Positions 7,846 to 11,446 of a DNA stretch of 11,446 bases are shown here, piece after piece. The notes beneath the pieces were generated by a model. It ran no database searches, was not told the DNA's origin, and saw only the letters and a list, made by a program, of their open reading frames with translations. This stretch comes from CAVAWX01 sp963592385 (GTDB taxonomy: Bacteria; Actinomycetota; Coriobacteriia; Coriobacteriales; QAMH01): positions 1 to 11,446 of the forward strand of contig CAVAWX010000058.1 in assembly GCA_963592385.1 (NCBI GenBank), read 5' to 3'. Positions within the stretch are counted from its first letter, which is position 1. Every line of letters starts with the position of its first letter. A program made the translations under genes and the position numbers.

Positions 7846-8415
7846 TTACTCGAACTCCTTCACATAGTGCGCGATGAGCGCGGCGGACGTGGGCGTGCAC
7901 AGCTCGCCGACAAGGCGCGCGGGCTGCACGGGGATGGTGAAACGCTCGATGATGGCCGCGGTGGCCGGCGCGGGGACGGGCAGGGTGCCGTGCTCGCATT
8001 CCACGGTGCCACTGCCGACTTGCACGGGCGTGGCCGATATGGTCGTCGGGGCCGCGAGGAGCACGGCCTGGGCGATGGCGACGATCTCCTTCACCGTCTG
8101 CAAGTCGCCCACCTCGTGAAAGTGCGTGGCGTGCACCTCGCAGCCGTGCACCTCGGCTTCGGCGGCGGCCAAAATCTCGTAGACCCCGAGCGCTTCTGCG
8201 TGCGCGGCCGCCTCGCCGGGCAGGCAGGCCACGAACTCGCGCACGTCGCCGATGTCGTGGCAGCGCTTCTTGGTGAAGTAGGGCGCGGCGTCCACGACGG
8301 CGGCCACCTTCTTCCTCTGCTCCGCGTCGAGCATGCCGACCAGCGGCCCGAAGAAGTCCTTGCGCATGGCCGACTCGGAAAAGTCGTAGCGCAGCGCGTG
8401 CGCGTGTTCCGTCAT
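7846..8415 (-). CDS. Small LarC-like protein (DUF111 family fragment)
   Basis: This encodes 189 residues. From about residue 75 it matches the central part of LarC, the nickel-insertion enzyme for the lactate racemase cofactor: VYEILAAAEAEVHG (78-91), HFHEVG (98-103), GTLPVPAPATA (143-153) and GELCTPTSAAL (170-180). Normal LarC is about 400 residues. Here the usual N-terminal segment with the GISGDM motif is replaced by an unrelated stretch (1-70), and the C-terminal CTP-binding domain is absent. The acidic residues that usually follow HEVG (AVDSIVDIV) are changed to DLQTVKEIV. Nickel-pincer activity is therefore doubtful, and no larA, larB or larE lies nearby. The ATG at 8415 is chosen because GAGAGG lies 6 nt upstream; an ATG at 8433 has none. 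The stop TAA abuts the hsp70 ATG, so the two proteins are probably made together and may interact. Confidence 0.75.
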   Translation of the reverse strand: MTEHAHALRYDFSESAMRKDFFGPLVGMLDAEQRKKVAAVVDAAPYFTKKRCHDIGDVREFVACLPGEAAAHAEALGVYEILAAAEAEVHGCEVHATHFHEVGDLQTVKEIVAIAQAVLLAAPTTISATPVQVGSGTVECEHGTLPVPAPATAAIIERFTIPVQPARLVGELCTPTSAALIAHYVKEFE

Positions 8416-8445
8416 GTCCGTCCTCTCTTTCATCAGCGTCGGGCG

Positions 8446-8481
8446 CCGAAGCGTTTGCCGAAACGTCCGCCGAAACGTCCG
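8446..8481. repeat. 12-bp tandem repeat between the L,D-transpeptidase and larC-like genes
   Basis: CCGAAACGTCCG occurs twice in tandem (8458-8481), preceded by a diverged third copy CCGAAGCGTTTG (8446-8457). It occupies much of the 111-bp gap between the L,D-transpeptidase stop and the larC-like start. The right edge also forms a small hairpin, GAAACG/CGTTTC around a 7-nt loop (8472-8490), with no T-run after it. No convincing promoter was seen in this gap, so the genes downstream may be read through from the L,D-transpeptidase. Role unknown. Confidence 0.6.
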
Positions 8482-8526
8482 CGCCGTTTCACCGCCGCCG
8501 CCCAAGCCATCGCCTTCGCGCGCCCC

Positions 8527-10074
8527 TCAGCGCACGTAGATGGGTATGCCCGTCTCGACGATATCGTACAGCTCGACGATGTTGTCGTTGGACAGGCGTA
8601 TGCAGCCGTGGCTTGCCCGCGTGCCGAGCTGGCTTTTGTTCGTCGTGCCGTGGATGAAGATGCCGCCGCCGCACGACAGGGCCAGCGCGCGCAGCCCCAG
8701 CGGATTGCTCGCGCCCGGGGCGATGGTCTCGGGCATGCTGGCCGACCACGAGCTGTGGGGGTTGTACCAGGTGGGCGCCGGATCCTTGTAGGACAAGGTC
8801 CAGTCCCCGTGCGGCGTAGTGTAGCCCTTCATCCCCGGCGTGCAGTCGTAGGTGCGCGTCTCGACACCGTTTTCGTAGAAATGCAGCACGCAGGCCGAGG
8901 TGTCCACGTAGATGGCCTGGCCGGCGTCGGTGCTGCTGGCCGTCTCGGTGGTGACGACGCCGTCTACCTCGCCCGTCTCGGCCGTGTTGGTGATGTCTTT
9001 TTCCACGGCGCGCACGGTGGCCTCGACGTCGATGTGGCGGCCGTCTTGGGCGGGCACGACGACGGGCTTGTTCTGCTCGTCGCTGAACTCCCAGCCTGCG
9101 TCGCGCACGTCGCGGTCGTAGTCCGCCGCGATTTGCTCGACGGCCAGGCGCACCTTCTCCGAGACGGGCTTGACCGTCGTGGCCACGCTGCGGGCCGGCT
9201 GCTCGTCGCCGAATATCTCGCCCACGTGGTCGATCATGCGGTCGACGATGGGCACGGCGTAGGGGGCGAAGGCGGCGTCGATCATGGCGTCGGCGTCGAC
9301 CTCGCCCACGTTTTGCAGCTCGATCTCGCGCAGCTCGCCGTTCAAGTTGATGCTCACGCGTTTGCTCTGCCCGCCGCTGAAGTTCGCCTCGATGACCTGG
9401 CGCAGCTCGTCGCGGGTGAGGCCGGAGATGTCCACCTCGCCGTCTATGGTCGTGTTGGCGGGGACATGCTGGACGCGGTCGAAGTCGGAGATGGCCAGCG
9501 CGACGACGAGGACGGTGAAGGCGACGACGAGCACGGCGACGACGGTGCCGAGGGCGCGCAAGACGTAGTGGCGGCGCTTTCCCGGCACGGGCGCGACGGG
9601 CGGCACGTCGGCGGCCATGGCGGCGACCGCGTCGGCCGCATCGACATAGAGGGGCGGCGCGGGCGCGTCGGGTGAAGCGGACGGGGTGCCCGAGGCGGCG
9701 GGGTCGGCCGCGTCGGCCGCGCCGGACGCGGGCTCGTCGAAAGGCGCCGGGGTCTGCATGAGGAGGGCGTCGGCGGCCTGTATGAGCACGTCGTCGTGGG
9801 CGGCGACGGCACGGGCGGCTGCCGCGGCATCGGCCTGCGCGGCGGAATCGGCGGCATCCGCAGGCGCCGCGGAATCCTCGAGGTTCGCGAGGTCCGAGGA
9901 GATTTCGGGGGTTGCAGAGGCTGCGGCGGCCCGGGCGACGGCCTGCGCCGCGGCCTGCTCGACGCTCGGGGCGGGAGCCGAGGCGGCAGGCTGCGCGGGC
10001 GCCTGCGCGGCACTCTCGACCCCACCCGTCTCGGGCGCGTCCCCGTCGGTGTGGAGCTTGTCGTCGAATGCCAT
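8527..10074 (-). CDS. Membrane-anchored L,D-transpeptidase (YkuD) with PG_binding_4-like region
   Basis: This encodes 515 residues. An Ala/Pro/Asp-rich, probably disordered cytoplasmic stretch (about 20-160) leads to one membrane segment (172-196). The outer part begins with a region resembling the PG_binding_4 fold (about 200-370, including the TIDGEVDISGLTRDELRQVI motif). It ends in a YkuD catalytic domain (about 385-515) with HGT (475-477) and the active-site motif SHGCIRL (488-494), where Cys491 is the nucleophile. In the family these enzymes form 3-3 cross-links in peptidoglycan, or attach proteins to it, using a tetrapeptide donor. The ATG at 10074 has AGAGGA 6 nt upstream. An in-frame ATG at 10155 adds 27 residues and could be used from a leaderless transcript (TAAAGT lies 8 nt before it). 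It is divergent from azlC. The long Ala-rich cytoplasmic tail is unusual, and its role is unknown. Confidence 0.92.
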   Translation of the reverse strand: MAFDDKLHTDGDAPETGGVESAAQAPAQPAASAPAPSVEQAAAQAVARAAAASATPEISSDLANLEDSAAPADAADSAAQADAAAAARAVAAHDDVLIQAADALLMQTPAPFDEPASGAADAADPAASGTPSASPDAPAPPLYVDAADAVAAMAADVPPVAPVPGKRRHYVLRALGTVVAVLVVAFTVLVVALAISDFDRVQHVPANTTIDGEVDISGLTRDELRQVIEANFSGGQSKRVSINLNGELREIELQNVGEVDADAMIDAAFAPYAVPIVDRMIDHVGEIFGDEQPARSVATTVKPVSEKVRLAVEQIAADYDRDVRDAGWEFSDEQNKPVVVPAQDGRHIDVEATVRAVEKDITNTAETGEVDGVVTTETASSTDAGQAIYVDTSACVLHFYENGVETRTYDCTPGMKGYTTPHGDWTLSYKDPAPTWYNPHSSWSASMPETIAPGASNPLGLRALALSCGGGIFIHGTTNKSQLGTRASHGCIRLSNDNIVELYDIVETGIPIYVR

Positions 10075-10217
10075 GCAGATTCCTCTTGCCGCTGCCTGCG
10101 CCGGATCCCAGCGATGCGCCTCGCGCGGAAATCCCGCCCGAGCGCCGCCGTTCATGGTGCCCAACTTTACCATATGCACACATCCCACAGCCGCGCGGCT
10201 CCACTATCATCGTGCGC
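10075..10217. promoter_or_regulatory. Divergent control region between the L,D-transpeptidase and azlC genes
   Basis: This 143-bp segment contains an AT-rich island (10161-10180) in GC-rich surroundings. Rightward, TATCAT (10205-10210) is a -10-like hexamer 7 nt before the azlC ATG. Leftward, TAAAGT on the minus strand (plus 10164-10169) lies 8 nt before an alternative ATG of the L,D-transpeptidase gene. No convincing -35 hexamers are visible for either direction. The core promoter calls are therefore tentative. Confidence 0.45.
10189..10200. promoter_or_regulatory. Perfect 12-bp palindrome, possible operator for azlC
   Basis: AGCCGCGCGGCT equals its own reverse complement and ends 4 bp before the TATCAT hexamer of azlC. 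A dimeric repressor bound here would block transcription of azlC, and possibly of the divergent gene. GC-rich genomes produce such palindromes by chance, and no regulator gene is adjacent. Kept as a candidate only. Confidence 0.25.
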
Positions 10218-11033
10218 ATGAACCGCAGCACCGCACATCAGGCATTCAGGGCGGCCCTCCCGATAGTGGGGGGCTATGTCGTGCTGGGCCTGCCCTGCGG
10301 CCTCCTGGGCCAGCAAGCCGGACTCGACTGGGTGCAGGTGCTGCTGATGTCCGTGCTGTTCTACTCGGGCGCCGGCCAGTACATGATCCCCAACATGTGG
10401 CTCGCGGGAAACCCGGTGCTGTCCATCATCCTGTCCGTCTCGCTCGTGAACACGCGCCAGACGCTCTACAGCGCGGCGCTCGCACGCTACTGCCGCGACG
10501 CCTCGCATCCGCTCGCCTTCCTGTTCGCCGCGACGGTCACCGACGAGAGCTTCGGGGTGAACGTGGCCAAGTTCGACGCCGGCGGCTGGACCTGCGCGCA
10601 CGCGACCCTCGTGAACCTGTTCAGCCAAAGCTCGTGGACCGTCTCGTGCGTGGCCGGCTGCATCGTCGGCGGGCTGGTGAGCGTGCCCGCGGCGCTCGCG
10701 TCCTTTGCCATGACCTCCATCTTCATCTGCCTTCTGTGCATGCAGAAGGTGAATGCGCCGGCCGTCGCGGCAATGCTTGCCGCTGTCGCGGGCGTGGTCG
10801 TCTGCAAGTTCGCCGGGGCCACGGGGCCGGCGATTTTGATCGGGGCGCTGATCGGGCTGTGCTGCGGCATCGTGGCGCAGCGCAGGCAGGACAGGCGCGG
10901 CGGGGGCGGGCTTTCCCGCGCGTCGGACGCAGGGCATGGTGAAGAGGGCGCGCATGGTGAAGAGGGCGCGCGCGAGGGCGGCACGCAGGATGCGGGCGCG
11001 GACGACGCGGACGAGGACGGGGGCGCGCGATGA
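10218..11033 (+). CDS. azlC: AzlC family branched-chain amino-acid exporter, large subunit
   Basis: This encodes 271 residues. The family pattern is clear: a GxPCGLLGQQAG segment (24-35), LLMSVLFYSGAGQYM (42-56) and SVSLVNTRQTLYSAAL (73-88), followed by several further membrane segments up to about 219. AzlC with AzlD forms an exporter of branched-chain amino acids or analogues in the cytoplasmic membrane, as known for Bacillus AzlCD and Corynebacterium BrnFE. The stop TGA overlaps the azlD ATG (ATGA), so translation is coupled. The ATG at 10218 has no Shine-Dalgarno sequence but lies 7 nt after TATCAT, suggesting a leaderless mRNA. After the last membrane segment there is a low-complexity hydrophilic tail of about 50 residues (220-271) rich in Gly, Asp, Glu and Ala, with HGEEGA repeated twice, longer than is normal for the family. 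The substrate is inferred from the family only. Confidence 0.9.
   Translation: MNRSTAHQAFRAALPIVGGYVVLGLPCGLLGQQAGLDWVQVLLMSVLFYSGAGQYMIPNMWLAGNPVLSIILSVSLVNTRQTLYSAALARYCRDASHPLAFLFAATVTDESFGVNVAKFDAGGWTCAHATLVNLFSQSSWTVSCVAGCIVGGLVSVPAALASFAMTSIFICLLCMQKVNAPAVAAMLAAVAGVVVCKFAGATGPAILIGALIGLCCGIVAQRRQDRRGGGGLSRASDAGHGEEGAHGEEGAREGGTQDAGADDADEDGGAR
10934..10969 (+). repeat. 18-bp tandem repeat, two perfect copies, in the azlC tail
   Basis: GCATGGTGAAGAGGGCGC is repeated exactly twice in the 3' part of azlC and encodes the repeated GHGEEGAHGEEGA segment of the hydrophilic tail. Its core GGCATGGTGAA is shared with the 36-bp repeat downstream of azlD. The period is a multiple of three, so copy-number changes keep frame. 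Confidence 0.85.
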
Positions 11034-11353
11034 GCTGGGGCGATTTCCTCATCATATTCGCCGCGTGCGCCGCGACCATGATCGTCTGCCGCGTCGCGCC
11101 GCTGTTCGCGCTGAAGGGGCGCGAGCTGTCGCCGCGTGCCGAGTCCGCCCTGAACCTGATCGCGCCGGCGGCCTTTGCCGCGCTCGTGGCAAACGACCTG
11201 CTGGGGCCTTCGATGTTCGACGGCGGGCTGTGGCCGGGGCTGCGCCCGCTGATCGCCGCGTGCCTGGTGTTCGTCGTGGGCAAGAAGACGAAATCGCTCG
11301 TGTGGTGCATCGTCGCCGGCGTGGGAAGCTACGCCGTCATGATGCTCGTGTAG
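11030..11353 (+). CDS. azlD: AzlD family branched-chain amino-acid exporter, small subunit
   Basis: This encodes 107 residues with four hydrophobic segments (about 5-25, 40-58, 68-84, 88-106), the normal size and layout for AzlD. The family pattern includes a CRVAPLFALKGRELSP stretch (20-35), an N-x-IAPAAFAALVAND segment (42-56) and a Gly-containing last helix. In known pairs AzlD is required with AzlC for export of branched-chain amino acids. The ATG overlaps the azlC stop as ATGA, with a G-rich GGACGGGGG sequence 6 nt upstream inside azlC. This makes it the second gene of a two-gene operon. No terminator follows in the window. Confidence 0.9.
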   Translation: MSWGDFLIIFAACAATMIVCRVAPLFALKGRELSPRAESALNLIAPAAFAALVANDLLGPSMFDGGLWPGLRPLIAACLVFVVGKKTKSLVWCIVAGVGSYAVMMLV

Positions 11354-11365
11354 GGCGCGAGGGCG

Positions 11366-11437
11366 GTGAAGGCGGGCATGGCGAACGGCGGCGCGGGGGC
11401 AGTGAAGGCGGGCATGGTGAACGGCGGCGCGGGGGCA
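11366..11437 (+). repeat. 36-bp tandem repeat, two copies with one mismatch
   Basis: Two adjacent 36-nt units (11366-11401 and 11402-11437) begin GTGAAGGCGGGCATGG and end GGCGCGGGGGCA. They differ at one base (C or T at the seventeenth position). They start 12 bp after the azlD stop and reach almost to the window edge, so more copies may follow. The core GGCATGGTGAA is also present in the 18-bp repeat in the azlC tail. Confidence 0.85.
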
Positions 11438-11446
11438 GCAGAGGGC
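11366..11446 (+). CDS. Possible start of a further ORF at the right edge
   Basis: The 36-bp repeat is open in one frame from GTG at 11366 (or ATG at 11378) to the end of the window. It encodes a Gly/Ala-rich sequence, VKAGMANGGAGA followed by a near-identical second unit. A purine-rich GCGAGGGCG precedes the GTG. It may be the beginning of a downstream gene with a low-complexity N-terminus, or simply non-coding repeat DNA. The window is too short to tell. Confidence 0.15.
   Translation, partial: MKAGMANGGAGAVKAGMVNGGAGAAEG

Noticed and set aside
7846..8505. Extended start for the larC-like gene (to 8505), giving an Arg-rich N-terminus
   Set aside because: The extension only translates the 12-bp tandem repeats. 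The ATG at 8415 has a GAGAGG signal 6 nt upstream.
7045..9675. Plus-strand open frame of about 876 codons opposite hsp70, larC-like and the L,D-transpeptidase
   Set aside because: It spans three well-supported minus-strand genes and their gaps. The product is low-complexity Arg/Gly/Val/His and is explained by base composition.
11366..11437. CRISPR repeats
   Set aside because: The two 36-bp units are directly adjacent with no spacer between them, and no cas genes are present.

Overview
The window is very GC-rich, with strong G/C preference at third codon positions and Shine-Dalgarno sequences of the AGGAGG type. Together with the gene content this suggests a high-GC actinobacterium, most plausibly of the class Coriobacteriia. 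That placement is inference; no rRNA or marker gene is present to settle it. No tRNA, rRNA, CRISPR array, insertion sequence or phage gene was seen.

Layout. Seven protein genes run leftward (minus strand) from about 10074 to 1, and two run rightward from 10218 to 11353. Reading the minus strand in transcription order: (1) a membrane-anchored L,D-transpeptidase (10074-8527); (2) a small LarC-like protein (8415-7846); (3) a short, lid-less Hsp70/DnaK paralogue (7845-6377) interrupted by a 10-N assembly gap; (4) a voltage-gated-type potassium channel fused to a second, ECF-S-like membrane domain (6361-4667); (5) after a recognisable -10 promoter and a 15-codon leader ORF, a 610-residue membrane-anchored protein of unknown function (4456-2624); (6) cydD (2588-726); (7) the 5' part of cydC, running off the left edge (739-1). 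On the plus strand, diverging from the L,D-transpeptidase, is an azlC-azlD branched-chain amino-acid exporter pair, followed by a 36-bp tandem repeat to the right edge.

How the genes relate. cydD and cydC overlap and should form the heterodimeric thiol/heme-associated exporter needed for cytochrome bd maturation. azlC and azlD overlap by ATGA and form a two-subunit exporter. The most unusual block is larC-like / hsp70 / channel: the first two are joined as TAAATG and the third starts 15 bp after the hsp70 stop, so the three look like one translationally coupled unit. Each is an atypical version of its family: the LarC-like protein lacks the usual N-terminal and CTP-binding C-terminal parts, the Hsp70 lacks the helical lid, and the channel carries an extra membrane domain. 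This combination is the best candidate for an undescribed system. Its function cannot be read from sequence.

Recurring local features are candidate leaderless promoters (a -10-like hexamer 7-9 nt before an ATG) at three places, and low-complexity GC-rich expansions at domain junctions and gene ends (cydC N-terminus, the cydD inter-domain linker, the azlC tail, downstream of azlD).
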